Below are positions 41,141 through 55,700 of a stretch of DNA of 64,000 bases, piece after piece. The DNA is from Brugia malayi (taxonomy: Eukaryota; Nematoda; Chromadorea; Rhabditida; Onchocercidae), in contig NW_025062477.1 in NCBI RefSeq assembly GCF_000002995.4, forward strand, positions 9,210,649 through 9,274,648. The letters run 5' to 3'. The notes below the pieces were generated by a model. That model was given only the letters and a program-made list of their open reading frames with translations. It was not told the origin of the DNA and made no database searches. The position numbers were made by a program, and so were the translations under genes. Each line of letters starts with the position of its first letter. Within the stretch, counting starts at the first letter, position 1.

Positions 41141-42385
41141 CATTCTTACTTTTCACATACATGTAGTAACACATTGTTCATATACATTTGTAATGTGTTG
41201 TTAATTCAAATGTTTTGGAAGATGGAGTTTTCGCATTATTCCTGTTGATGGTTCTCGAAATATCTTCTCGAAAAATTTTGAAGTGTGTTGTTTCATTATT
41301 TCTGTGCTTTCGGAGGTTTATGTACGCGTTTGTTACCTTGCACGTGTACATATTTGGGAATAAAATTTTCATGACTAGAATTAGAAATTCCGGTAGTCTT
41401 GAACGAAATAAATTGTTAGATGGTTTACTGGATGGGTGTTTACTGATATTGATAAAACAAAATCTCAGCTTTTGGTCTACAAAGTTATTCAAAGTTATTC
41501 ATCGATTATAGCGAAATAAACGGCAGTGAGAAAAGTGAAAAAACAAAAGGAAATTTGGTGATGAAAGTAAAACGTAATACGAAATGTATCTTACTCATTT
41601 TATTCTTAATATGAATTTACTTCCATAAGTAGTGTAAAACATTGCCGAAAACTTATGGTTTATCCTTGACTTATTAGCAAGGAAAATATGATTTAAGATA
41701 CGCTTCACACTTCCAGATATTCGTTTTATACTTACCACGATATGTTCTTTGAAATTGTCGTTATGTATTAATTGGTAGTAATTGGTGCACCTGGGAGTCA
41801 AATTTTGTTTTGTACATCGTTAATAAAGAGCATTACTTATGGGTTATATGTTCAGATATTCAACATAGCTCTTTCAGAGTTTGTACTGTTCAGCAGTTTC
41901 CGGTTGTAATTTATTATTTCCACTTAAAGTATTTAACGTAGAAGCCTGTATTTTTGAATTTTAATTGGGATAGATGTAACGCGTTGATTCGTTGTATGTG
42001 AAGTGAACTTTAATTATTGTAAGTCTCCCTTGGAAATTTGAAAGTGCGGTTTGTAACTCAACATTTTAATTTTGAATTTGATACTGCTTGCACTTATTCC
42101 TCAGTTGTGATTAACAGTTTTATGACATTTAGATGACAAAACTCATGAGGAACATCGTATTTTCTGTACTTATATATTTAAGATTTGATTTCAAAAAAAT
42201 TGTGAGAACTGACTAACGTTGTAAGAAAAAGAATTAACTATAGTAGGTTTCAAAAATTCTTGCGAGAGTTGGTTTACATAACGGTGCTTGCACATTTTGT
42301 AATTTGTGAAGGAATTCTGAAAATCTTTTTTTTTTTTTTTTTTTTTTTTTTGAATCAGTATAAATTTGTATCATAGCAGTTTAAG
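41141..42385. other. Spacer between POLR3G and FIG4 genes
   Basis: It contains the POLR3G 3' UTR, one copy of an inverted dispersed repeat, and a 28-base T run (about 42326-42353) about 30 bp before the FIG4 start. Short frames on both strands look like chance. Confidence 0.5.
41451..41539. repeat. Dispersed inverted repeat, copy A
   Basis: About 80-90 bp, nearly identical to the reverse complement of 48200-48279. Shared blocks include TCTACAAAGTTATT, ATCGATTATAGCGAAATAAA and AGTGAGAAAAGTGAA. Copy A carries an extra ~10-base internal duplication (AAAGTTATTC twice). Confidence 0.92.
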
Positions 42386-45300
42386 ATGGCAAGATTGTGG
42401 CATTTAAGTGTTTTCGAAACAGCAACCAATTTTTACGTCATTGGTTCTGATGTTTCAAAGACTCGTTATCGACTGCTAAAAATTGGCCGTTTGGGAATGC
42501 AGACTTTGGACATAGCTGAAGTGGAACAAAATTATTCAAAGAGTGACATCATGGAACTGTTAGCGACTGTTTCAGAAGGAAGCTCTGGTAAGTGAATGTT
42601 TTCATACGGGTAATCCAGTCAGATCCTTCAGAATTTGTTTCTCTTGCGTTCTTTAATACTTGCCTTTAAGCATCTTAGTATTTCCAATCTGTCTAAAAAT
42701 CTCCATATATTTTTAATTAACCTGTAAGGGTAATAAAACAACTTGAAATGTACTATTTCTTCAGTTTGTTTTGTTATTTATCTCCTTTAAAAGAGCCATC
42801 CTCATTGCTGCAGTAAGGTACATTAAAATGAGATGAATTAGATATGCTTTTATTTATAGTTAAATTTACTTGCAGTTACAGTTGCAGAAAAAAATTTTTA
42901 AGTAGTACATATATTTTTTTCCCAAACTATTCAGTTATTCCTCTTTTCACCTTTTTGCCATAAGTTCTCAGTAACATTCTATCTATAATTTAATTTCAAA
43001 ATCAACTGCTGGCATGATAATTTGTAACTTTTTGCGAATAAATCTTTTACTGAAAGTTTACTTTTTTGAGATGTGTCCTTAAAAACAGCAGGTTAGACAA
43101 TAATTAAATTTGTTTGTTTACGAAAACATTAGAATTACAGTTGTGTTTACGCAAAACGAGAAGCAATTAGCGGGTGTTGATCGACAGAAAAGTTTAGTCG
43201 AACGTGCCTCTGATGCTTTCGGATTACTTGGGGCTGTGCGCTTTCTTGAAGGCTATTATTTGTTGGTGAGGTAGCATCACTGTTGTCATTCGTTATTTAT
43301 ATGTTAGGTTCCTAATTTCCAAAATAAAGATGATGTCACATTCCTTTTGAGATATTCAGGAAAGAAATTTTGTAAATTTTACGTATTAGAATGATTGGGG
43401 TCTTCTTTGGTATGCTACTTTTTCAGGTCGTAACGAAAGCTCGAGTGGTTGCCATGATAGGCTATCACGAAATATATAAAATTGAAGAAGTTATTCTTAT
43501 TCCTTTAGCAGTACAGGGAATCCCAGTTAACAATCCTGACGAACTGCGCTATCTGAAATTATTTCAAGTGAACCTTGTTATCCATTTTTATTGTCACTTT
43601 GTAAAGAGATTGGGCTACTCTGATCTTCATATATATTCGCTGTAAACGTCATCGATAAAACCTGAGGGTATTCCATAGAATATATGCAACCTAAGATTAT
43701 AGGAAAATTAGGTATAAATCTAGTTCAGAGTTTTCAAAAAGTATTTCTGATCTCTCTAACACTTTCATTCTTCAGCTTCAGTACCATAAGCACAGAGGCA
43801 ATCATTTTTTTAGTCTGTGGATTTGTCAACAGATTTTTATTTCTCTTATATATACGACTTGAGCCGAACGTTGCAAGAAAATGTTTTGGGAATATCTGGC
43901 TGGTCCAAGTACAAACAAGTAGATAAGAATGAAACAAACCAGTTCTCCGATTCGAAATTTATCTGGAATGGATATCTTTTGGAACCATTACGTAAGAACG
44001 CCGTTAGTGAGCAGTGGTTTATTGAAGTGGTTCACGGATATGTTGGTTTGTTCTTTGCTTCTCTAAACTCCTTGTGGAGCGCATGAATGAACATGATTCA
44101 TTGCTGAAGATGAATCACCAGTAAATTTATAAATTTGCAGATTCCAGGCAATCTTACGCAACCGATCATCATTCATTAAAAGTGAAAAGTTTTTAATTTA
44201 TTTTTTTCACTGAAATGGAAGTTTTTAAACTTAATGAAAGATTTTAAAAATCAAAATTAAAAATTTTAGATTTATTCAATCTACAGGTCAACAAATACTC
44301 GAATTGCCGTGCTCTCGATTATCATTAACTTTGATTGGACGACGTTCTGTGGAATACGCTGGTACGAGATATCTGAAACGGGGTGCTAACTCTAGAGGTT
44401 GTTTTCCATCTCTTTATTTTTTAAGTATAGATAGATGTGAGAAAATTACTTCATTTAGCACTTGAAATTATTTCCAAAGTCCATGACTTTGTAATTTTCT
44501 GTAATTGAGAGTTGAAATTATAGGCCAGGTAGCAAATGATGTTGAAACGGAGCAAATCATTTGGGATACACGCTCTTCTCCTAACTTCACAACCGGAAAG
44601 TTTAGTTCCTTCGTGCAACGTCGTGGATCGGTACCACTTATTTGGAGTCAAGATCCAGCTACTCGTGGTGTTGTTGGGAAACCGGTGATTTCGATTGACA
44701 TCAATGAGCCACATGCACAAACTGCCGCTGCTCATTTCCGGTGTGATTTATTATTTATAGGAATATTCAAGGCTTGTTGGAAGAAAAAGAAAAGGCAACT
44801 CGTTGATTCCTTTTTGCTAATATTTTAACTTTCTATATTTTAATGTAAATTTGGACGAGAAGAAATTTGTGGAAAGTCAAATTTCTAGACTAATGACGAA
44901 CATTTAAAAAGAAGTCCATAAAAAGTGAAAGCAGACTACATAGTTTGCTTAGAGTTTATTTCGTTCTGACTGGTTGGAATAGAATGGTAACAGATATCAC
45001 TTATGAACAACACTATAGAGTTACAGTGAAATTTTCATTTTTTCATGACTTTTTTGGTTTTTTAGTGAACTACGAAAAAAATACGGTAATCCGTTAGTAG
45101 TAATGAATTTGGTGAAAAGGCGTGAAAATAGAAGGCATGAGACACTACTCCATGACCAGTTCCTTAAGGTTTTATTTTTTTTTTCCGAATTTATAGTCTG
45201 AAATCTTAATTTAATAAATTTCCATTTTGCAAAGTGCATTTTTTTAAAGAATAATTTCAGGCTATTAAATATTTAAATATATTTCTACCTAAAGCAGAAC

Positions 45301-48300
45301 GGATCGCATATTTGAGTTTTGATGTAGCTCGATGTCATAAAACTGGAAATGTTTTGAGTAAACTTGAAGAAATAGGTTTGCGTTGTGCTGTTCAACATGG
45401 CTGGTTTCAGGTTTCATTTAGAATTTAAAAATTTTTCCGTTCTTTTAATACGTTGTAATTGTTGAAAGTGTATAAATAGATAAGTACTCTCGTTCTCTCT
45501 CTTTTTCTCTCTTTGTTTCGCTCTCTATATATAATATTTAGTCTTTCTAATAATTTGTTATTCCTATATTTTCACTTGAATTTCCGGAATTAGAAGTAAA
45601 TTACATTATAGTCATTTCCACCGCTGTATTGCCGCAAATTGAGACCGACTTTATTGCTGAACGATTTTGAACCGTTGCTAAGTTCAGATGGTAGATTCTT
45701 GCTCCAGCATGGTATTTTCAGAACAAACTGTGTAGACTGTCTGGATAGAACAAATGTTGCTCAATTTGGAATCGGTAGTTATACTTTTTACCCTTAATCT
45801 TTAATGGCAATTAAAAAGTATCGGGAAATTCATATTTGGATTTTCCTAGATAAGAACTCGTAACTTTTTAGATTACATATCAATTAACTTTTGTTAAATT
45901 TTCGGGTTTTAGGGAAGGTATCGCTTGGATTTCAGTTATATTCCATGGGAGTTGTCGGCGAGCCTTTACTTTCTTCATCCAGTGAAGTCTGTCGAATATA
46001 CGAGGATTTGATGGATCAGCATGGCAATACATTGGCGCTGCAATATGCGGGATCTCAATTAGTACATTCAATCAAGACTTATAAAAAGATATCTGTTATA
46101 CAGGTGTGCATATTATGCGATCATGTATTTTCTAGGTTGATCCTTCTAGGATTTCTTGATGTTGCTATTATCTTTCCAGGAGTAGAAGGTGTGTTGTTGA
46201 AAAAAAAAAAAAAAAAAACAGAGATTGTATGGAAATTCTAAACTTTTGAACTCCAATATTAATACCTTAATTGGCTGACTTGGACAATATTTTTAAGGTG
46301 AACTTTAGTACGTATTATTAAAACTCGACTGGAACTCGGGAATCGTGAATTGTAATTGGGAATCTGTTTGAAATTGCTGATTGTGGTATTTGATGTAAAT
46401 ACCTTTATTATCGATATAGGTAGTCTTAATGAACCGGCAAAAGCCTGTTGTAATGAGCAAAGATTTGTAAAATTTTCATGTGGGAAGAATAGATAGAAAT
46501 TTTATAATTAGCGAATGTTCCATTGAACCACCTGTAGATCGATAAGAGAGGCAGCAGATACTTATTGCAGGAACGAAGTCGTGATGTAATCCAAACTCTA
46601 TCAAGGTATTATAGCAACACTTTCGGTGACTATGATAAACAGAACGCAATTAACTTGTTTTTAGGTGTATTCAGGTTATTTGTTTATTTTTTGTTTCTGA
46701 TCACTTATTTTTCATTTATCGGCAGGAGCAATTGTAGTGATAATTACGTATGAAAACAATGTGCAAAAATTAGTATTCATTGTGACGATCATTTCTGCAG
46801 GATGGTAGATGATGCCACATTCATATTGCTAGTGAACGTTGTTATTAAGTGGGAATTTTAGAGTGTAATGATCAATTATTATTTATTCTTGCATTTAAAA
46901 TACTGTAGCAAATAGAATTACCTATAATTAGGAGTATTCTTACCGGTGATCTTCCAACACAACAAATCCTAAAAGCTTTTCTAAGAAAGAGTCAGGCAAA
47001 GGTGGTACATTAGAAACATATGAAAGTCTGTGCTGAAATAAAATACTTAAAAAACGAGAAGAAAAATAGGGTCAATCATCAAGTAATTAAATAACATGAA
47101 GCCAATAAAAGTAATAACAGAACCCAAAGAAAAGAATGCATGAGACATGGACAATCAGAGTAACCAAAGACTATAATAATAATCGAAGATTTTACGAGGC
47201 ATATCCTGTATACCCGCAAAATACATAGGAAAAAAAGTTATATTAGTACTAAAAAAAAAAAACAAAAAAAAGGAAGCAATTATCAATAAATCATGGGAAA
47301 AAAAAACCGATTCTCCCTTTCTCCTCTTATTCCTTTCATTCCCCTTCCACCTTTCTTTTCTTTCCAATTAACAACAACTGACAAGTAGGTTGCATAAGTG
47401 GAACAGCTCAAAACTTATGATAACTAGACCGTGAGAAACTGATAAAATCACAGGTATATTTCAGTTAATTCAGTTATCAGTTATTTGTTAGTGCTGTAGT
47501 AAAGTTTTTTCTTCCTGGTTACTGTAAACAATTGATTTAATTTAATTTAAATATTAATTTCATTTTTAGACCAAGAAACAAGAGCTGTCATTTGTGGGAT
47601 TTGGGAACCGATCATTATCTTCATTTCCCTGTTGATTTCAAGATGAAGGCAGATTACTGTGCATGGTTTGTTGATCCTGACGACTGGGGAAGCTTTTATG
47701 GATTAGATGATTGGAAATATACTAATGACAGTGTTTTTCCCAATATTAATATGAGTTAGTTATCATTATTGTTTGAGCATTTCTTCATTGTTTGAGCATT
47801 TCATAGATATAGTCTGCAAAGTCCAAATTTTTTAAATAGTGCGTCGTTAACTTATCCACAAAAGGTGATGTGCGAAATTTATTGTATAGCTACATAAGTT
47901 TCTTTACTATTTGATTATATGATTCGCAAAATTTTTGTTGATTAAAGCAGTATCAGTATCACGTTGCCACTGCTTGTTTTCTCCTGAAGATCTATATTAC
48001 ACATACTATCGTTTATGGGAATTGTCACGATTAGACGATTTAATTCGTGAGCAAAAAGATCTCCAAAAATCCGTGATGGTTGATGGTGTAAATCAAAGTG
48101 TCGCACATTGTTATAGTTTTGCCAAGTTATGGAAGGTAGTTTATTGTTTTTTTTTTTTTCAATAAGTTGGGATTCACAAATTCTGTATCGTCTCATTTCT
48201 TCACTTTTCTCACTACCGTTTATTTCGCTATAATCGATAAATAACTTTGTAGACTAAAAGCTGAAATTTTGTTTTATTCAGCAAGATTTGAATGATAAAG

Positions 48301-49732
48301 GCAATGTAAAGCAAGAAAGAACTGCCTTGTCAGATGATGATGATGAAGAAGACGAACCACTGCTTAAATCAGATACTGAAGCACATTATGAATGCGGTTT
48401 TACGACGGTAGATAATTGTTTCATTTAAATGGATTTTTTATTTGTTTTGTTTAAATTTTCTAACATTAAGTTCTAGCTTTGAAATAGTTCTATAATTCCG
48501 CTTCCACTTATTTCGTTTTATGGAAGAAATTTTTAATATATATTACTTATTTGTTTAATCTGTAAGTTTTATGTATGGGTTTAAGTGTATGCGTTTAAAC
48601 TTGCACAATTTAGGTCGTGTGACGAAACGGAGGAAAAGAGAGTAAAGATTAGAGTTAGGGAAGCATTTTTTCTTCCAAATTGTGTAAATGTGATATAGCT
48701 ATTTCTAGGTTAGTAAACTTCGTCTAATGACTTCAAATCGAGAAATGGTACTGGACCGGAAAAATTCGAGTTTGTTATCTTCATTTACCATCAATAATTT
48801 TTAAATTTTTTAAGAAATTGAGTTAATTAGTAAATCAAGTAATTGTTATGAGGTTAAAGTGCATTCAAAAGTTCTCTTTTTAGATAGAAGAGTGATGTGT
48901 CTAGGTATTTTAACAACTGAAGAAGCATACGGTTATGAAATTAGAAAGCCTAGTGATGTTGACATGGCAAAATATGTTAAATATTCGCGGCTCGGCAGTT
49001 GCACCAACAGTTGTAAGGTGAGGTTCCATATAATTTTCTATTTATGAATAACTTTTCTTGTTATAAAAATGATCTTTTATGTGAGAAAATACCGTATGTC
49101 CTAGAATATTAGGTCATGGGCACTTATTTGAACTTGTTTTAGAGATCTTCTTTGTGTTCTTAGTGCTTTTTAGAGCGTTGCAGCAATATGTCGAATTAAT
49201 GCTGATTCTACTAATCTTTCTTATATGAGTGTTTAAAATTGCTTCCTTCAAACTATTATTTTATAACTGTAAGTTTGTGGTGATCGTTTCAGGATTTCCA
49301 CGCATTAAGAAAGTCCAAACGAATTAATTTGTCGATATCAGTGATACCCGATTGCAGCCATTTGGAACCGACATCATTTTTTAAATCAGATAGTGTATAT
49401 TCGGTTAACACTTTTAATTTATTAATAATTTATTTCTTCTCTTTATATTGTCATATATTTAAATATATCGAGTTTCGGATTTTTCTAGCAAATCCTAAAA
49501 TTTTACTGGAATTCTATGCAGTACGAAGACAAACGACTAAACTTTTAGTATTTTTTGGAATTTTTAGGTTTCTCTTTTACCAGTATCGAAGGCTTCTATG
49601 AAAATTTGTACTGAAAGTGTTGAATGTGCTTGGCGAGGGCCTAAAAGTCCATCACAGATTGATTTAGAAAAATACGAGAATTACGCACTTCAAAAGCGTT
49701 CATCTTTTGCTTTACAAATTCCCTTCTCTTGA
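42386..49732 (+). CDS. FIG4: Phosphoinositide 5-phosphatase FIG4 (SAC3)
   Basis: Eighteen exons close in phase: 42386-42587, 43141-43265, 43427-43567, 43814-44045, 44287-44397, 44524-44740, 45066-45168, 45261-45410, 45612-45774, 45913-46103, 46571-46674, 47570-47754, 47951-48135, 48282-48407, 48709-48769, 48884-49017, 49293-49403 and 49568-49732 (2706 nt, 901 aa; human 907). The N-terminal SAC domain (residues ~1-500) includes [25 protein letters not shown] and the catalytic Cx5R loop [12 protein letters not shown]; then [13 protein letters not shown]...[11 protein letters not shown]4 removes the 5-phosphate of PI(3,5)P2 and scaffolds the PIKfyve-VAC14 complex on endolysosomes. The C-terminal third is less conserved; exon 48709-48769 and the start of exon 13 were chosen by phase. 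The exon 14 acceptor abuts a dispersed repeat. Confidence 0.94.
48200..48279. repeat. Dispersed inverted repeat, copy B
   Basis: Reverse-complement partner of 41451-41539. It fills the end of a FIG4 intron; its last bases, GTTTTATTC, form the pyrimidine tract just before the AG acceptor of exon 14 at 48282. Confidence 0.92.
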
Positions 49733-52700
49733 GGTATAGTTATTTTTTGTTTTCAAGATTTTTTCAATTATATTACTAAATTTCTAACAGTATTGGTAAT
49801 GCAAAGTCATATGAAAAATGTTTTTTATGTGTATGTTTATTTTTATCGTTGTATTACGCAAATTTTCGAGAATTTAAATGATAAATTTTTAAGCTGTGTC
49901 ATTTCCTTCACATTATAACAATTTTAATGTAATCTTTTTTCCTTTTTTGAAAAGCACTAGTTTTACAAACTAATTTCGAAAGGAAAATGGTCACATGATA
50001 AAGATTTTTCTGTGGACTTGAAATTTAAGCTTAAATTCGCTTTCGGATGGTCAGCAGTAGTTAATCTTGACGTCAAGAGAGAAAACTAGAAAATTTGGAT
50101 GTTTTCTTTCCAAACTATATCGTTTCTTTCGATCCTTGGCAAAAGCACCATCACAATTACGAGCGAACGGAACAGCTGCTCAATTTAACTAATTGAAAAC
50201 CTTGCCATTCACTTATTTTTCACAATAAAATTTGAAAAATTTTTTGGGAACTAGACCTGCTGGCTGGTTAGTACTCTGCGTGTTCTCTGTGCGAGAGTGT
50301 CTTTGTCTTCATCCTGATTATACGAGTCCATTAAGATTTCAAATTGAGCTAATTAAAATTAACAGAAGTGTTCTACAGCAAATTCTCAATGCCATAAGCT
50401 CTGTTCTGCTTCTTAATCTGTATTTCTTTCCCCTGCTGCCTAATTTTTCATTTGCAGCGTAATTTAAAGTTTTTTGGGTCATTTTGTCAGCTAAATGTAT
50501 ATGATTACTTATATTGACAGCTGTAGCAAAAATTGTGAAGTTGCTGTCAGCATTTGTAGCTGTGATGAAATAAGTTTTTGAAGTGTCCAATTTTACATGC
50601 ATAAACAATATTCGCTATGTCTTTGTCGCTTAATTCAGACAAGTTTTTTAAATTCTAGAAGGAAATGTAAGTTTCTCATCCTTATTTATACGCATGCAAC
50701 TACTGTTTCTACTCTAATTAATTTAAACACCAAAATCTTATGTTAAGCCATTATTTATACATTATGAAATTACATATAATTTTGTTTCCTGGGAGTGGTT
50801 TACCATTTGCGTAAAAGATCGTAAATACCAGTACAGAGTAATTGACCATTATTACATTCTTATTCATTTTCGGCCTCATCCCTATATATTTGCTGTTTGG
50901 CCTTTATGTTGTTCATTCTATCAAGCAAGTGCTGAGGTATAATTTAAATATAAAATTTTTTGTTGAAGTTTTCCCTATTATAAATCTCCTGTTTGAAAGT
51001 TTCTTATTTAATTTTCTTTATTATCAGACTATGACATGAAAATTGTTGAAAATCTTATTTTGAAAAAGTTGTGGTTCCAGTATTAAATTAAATAAAAGTA
51101 TTTTTGTGTTATGTGTTATGTGGGCATGATTGGCCGTTACTCATTTACCTTCTCATAAAGAACATAAACGAGGTATAGTCGATGTAATAAACAATTGTGA
51201 ACTAATAATTATCAGTTGGTAATATATGTAGGTAATGTGAGATTTAATGTATTATAAAAAGTATAGATAAATAAATACATTGCTTTTATTAACACCAGAC
51301 AATTGAGGTGATAGTTATTTTAGGACACTGTCTCTTAATCTTGTTAATTTCATTATTTAAAAGTAAATTTCTTCAAAGTGATTTTTTCACAGTTCATTCC
51401 TATGAATATGAGTATTAAGCAAAAAAATTTTATTTGAAATCCTTGAGAGTTGTACAGGGAAAGTTTTTCGACAATGTCAAGCTGAAAGGTCATGATCTCA
51501 GTGACTGAGTTCATGACTTTGCTTAGACTTTGCCAAAAATTGGGTGAATTTGACAATTAATAAATCTTTTGAAAGTTAATAGGAAGCAAAAGTTCTTTAT
51601 GTTTTTAGTAGGATTCTTCTGTACGAATTTGCTGAAAGTTTCCTTCCTCTAAGAAGTGCAAATAATTCATGCATAATTAATGTTTATCCATTAACTCGAT
51701 TTACAAGTCTGTAAGATTAAGATTAATTCAGTAGTCATTTAAAAAAGTTTCATTTTTTGTAAACTGTTAATTACTTATTTCATGCTAAGTCATATCACTT
51801 TTCACAAAGATAATTTTTCCAGTGAATAAAATCACATCTTTCGAATAGCAGATGCATTTGATCAATGTAATCTGAGCGAGTTGATGGTATAAAAATGATG
51901 AATGTGATAAAGTTGATATCGGAATGTTAACAATAAACTTTGAAAGACAAAAATTGTTAATAACATAAACTACTCGTTATTTTTATTAAGTAATATTCAT
52001 CTGTTGCCATTTTCATTTAGAAAGGCACACAATAAGAATGGTTGGCATTAACCCAGTAGTTGGTGAGCCTAGTATAGTAGGAGCAAGGCCCTCTTTTTTT
52101 CTTCCCTTCCTTCTTCCAACTCTTCCTTTCTAGTAAGAATAAAAGATCTACTTTTAGTGAATTCCTCATTGATAATGGAAAAACTGATTCATCTAGCAAT
52201 CCTTTCAATACTCATCATTCTTTTATCTCTTTCGTTCTTGTTTCCTCTTTTTTTTGTACCAATTTCAAATTGAAATTGGAAAGCTCAATAAAATTTTTTC
52301 TAAACTTCAGTCTTTCAACATAGGGGATAGTTTTTTTCTTGATTTAATTCTATGCTATTATCATTAATCAAATTATATCAGGATGCTTCGCTTTACCTGG
52401 GAAATATTATGATAGTTTGCTGTACGCGAGGAACAATTATATTCAGAAACTTCTTTTCCTATGCAGAAATTCCTATGAAATTTAAAAACTAGATGCATAA
52501 AAAAAATTTCTTCTATTGATTTGTTTACGAAATAAGTGAATTAATGAGAATGTGGGAAATTTTAGTTTATCTAATAAAGAGAGAATCACATTCTCAGTTG
52601 CCAGTTCCGAACAGTCATTGCATGGTTTTTGCTGTTCCATATGCCAATTATGTACTACATGAAAGAGAAAAGTTGAATTACATTTACCATCAGTTATCTT

Positions 52701-55700
52701 TTAAATCCTATTCGTTCCAATAGAATAAAGGAGAATCACTGCGAGGTTCAAAGGTCAAAACAATTCGAAACAGAAGGATCAGCATATTAGTTTTGAGGAT
52801 CATAACTTCTCTACTCCAAAGCAGTGATGCGGGAAAGGAGTGCAGTACAACCTTCTGCTGAAAAATCTCAGTCTTTGTTTCATTTAGAACTACCCTTCAC
52901 CTTGTAAAATTCTACAAAAATTCGATGAAATTATGCAAACTTAAAAAATATTTCTTGATCACATCTTTATTCTGAAGCGAAATTGTTTCATAACTATTTC
53001 ACTCACAAAGTACTTTTCAGCTTTTTCATCTTACCAATTGTAAACAGGAATTACAAATTTATGGTATTTCAGAGAATTTAGGAGAAACAAAAAATCTTTT
53101 TTCAAAAACAAATCTAAACAAATTCCTAAATCAATCTTCTGATAAATCATTAGCGATAACTGTTGATATTTACTCTAATCCCTTCTTTTTCACAAAAAAA
53201 AAAGTAAAACAATAATTTATAGAATCCAGTCACTGGAATATTCGAATTTTTGAATATCAACAAGCAGTATGGAATTACTAACTTCATTTGGCTGTAAGAA
53301 TATCTAAGTAAGTAGAATTAAGTAGAACACAAAAAAAAAAAAGATTAGCTTAGTGCCTTATCAACTGGGTAAAACTTTACTATGATTTTCACATGATAAA
53401 TTAATTGTGGTAGTTTTTCTCGTGATGACTCACTGATCTAGTGTTCCATTCACTGCTTCTAACAGCACTGATGTGTTCAATGTCGCATTGTTTTTTGAAA
53501 ATCAGCTATCAATTTCACCATCTCTTAAGCTCATAAATCTACGCAGAGAAGGAAGCCATGGTTGAAGCTAGTAAAACAGATGATAAAAGTTTTTTAGACT
53601 GCTCAATATTTCTGGAAGGATTTTTTTCATAAATTTCTGATCTGTATTTATTAGGAGGAAAAAGGGAAGAAGAAAAAGATGGAAAGGGTTGGAAGTAGGT
53701 AATTTCAACAGAAGATGCCTTATTGAAGTACTACTGAATGGTTCACTGGATAATTTCAACCCATGTTTTTTTTTTTCTATCATCATCTGAATTAATTCAA
53801 ATGAAGTTTTGTCCTGAAATGAAATTGTTACATAAATTGTTTCTTGCAATATTTTAATAAAACATTTAACGTTAAATCTATTTTTTTAAACAGAAAGAAA
53901 GATTTGGGAGGTTGAGAAGATTTTGAGATTTCTCTTTGAAAAGGATCGCATCATCTAAAATTATGCCAGCATTTTCGTTTCTTTTCTTGTTTATTACTGG
54001 AACAGGATTAATCAGTCCCATCATCTTATTTCTCATTAAATGCCAAAATAATTTGTGATTATTTCAAGGAAGATTTTTGATTCGTTTGGATGTCGAAAGT
54101 TAATCAAATCTTGCAGTCTTTTTTCTAATTACCCATCTTTTTCTATTGCTGATTGCTGATTGCCAAATCACCATTTAGCTGAAGTCTCCTGATTTCTTCA
54201 GACTTTTAACTTGCAACCGTAAACACTTATTCCTTTAGTAAAGTACACATTAGATAAATTTCATTCTTTACTTCACCTACTTGTTCACATGTCGCGCATT
54301 GAATTGAATCAAATTAAACTGAATTAATTTAATTGGATCCTTCCAATTTTTATTCCCTTCCTTTATTTCTTTTAAGGTATTTTCTGATATTAATAAGCGA
54401 TTTCTCAAAATTCTGTATTTATTGATTGCAATAACTTTCTGAGTTTACATAGCAACAAATTAGTAAATGAGTGATTAATTGATTCAATTAAATTGTGTAC
54501 GAAATATTATTGCCATTGTATTGTAATAATTAAAGATGAGACAGAAGAAGAAGAATTCTAAGATTATCTTACGTTTGCAAGGAAGATTTGGCGAATTTAA
54601 TTGTGCATTTATTTTACATTTAAAGGCTACTTAATTGTGGATTAAAACTGATTCAAGCTTTTGAAATTCGCGAAATTTATGAATTTTAAAAAAATTAAGT
54701 TTACAAGTTAATTACCGATTAACTCACTTATCGTTTTATTATCACTGTGTATTTTCGGCCAACTATTACTTCCGTATTTATAATAATTTTATACTAGATA
54801 ATTTTATACTTTTATACTCGTACATCAGAAATACACGTTTCCTGCTCCAGATTACAAACTGATTAGATTGATAAGTTATCGATTCGTTTTTAAGCATTTA
54901 AATTGTCGTTGTCACTTAAAATTTACTTTCAAGCTGTACACATTTAGCTCCGTCTTTTTTTATTTCCAATTTCCCCTCAGGAGATTGTTGCTTTTAGATA
55001 AAATATTACTTTTTAGAATGATACCAGAAATATAACATTTTCTGTCATTTGTCAAGTGCATTCCATTATATGTCTAGAAACTATAGCACTTCCTCATTTC
55101 CCATTCTTCCTTCCCTTTTTTTGTTGGCGGAGAATGACTGGAAAGAGTGTTAATGCCTGCTGTTACAACGATGTTAGTCTATCATATTGTTAGTTCTCGT
55201 AATTTTCCGCTAAATAAATGATCGCTAGGTCGGTCGATCAGCAAAACTATTTGGTCATTGAATGCCAGCTAACTTTCATCATTTTAATCAATCCATGAAT
55301 GCAATAATCATTCTGTTTCTTCAAGATAGTCTCAGGAATATCTTGCTATAGTTTTCCTAAGAAGAATTTGAAATTAGTGAGAATGAATTCAAAAGTAGTG
55401 GTGACAACTACATGTAATTATAATTCGGACACTTCTATCAAGAGCAATTTACTACCGATAAATTTAACCTTTGAGATCTTGTCATTTTGAAGTACCAACT
55501 ATGAATGATATCTGTAATATGAATAAAGAGAAAAGGATGATGGATTTTGTTGAAAGTTGATAATTTAGGTAATTAAGAGGAAGGTCGTAGCTGTACTGTT
55601 TGATAAATTGTGAAGTATCAATGTTTTATATATGTTTTCATTTTGATCGATATCATTTTTTGTGATTTTGCACTTTTGAATAACCAAATTCATTCTTGCA

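Noticed and set aside
43684..43937. Overlapping plus and minus frames around FIG4 exon 4
   Set aside because: They are shadows of the true exon 43814-44045 in other frames and run into intron sequence.
44451..44735. Minus-strand 94-codon frame opposite FIG4 exon 6
   Set aside because: Antisense shadow of a conserved FIG4 exon with no independent motif.
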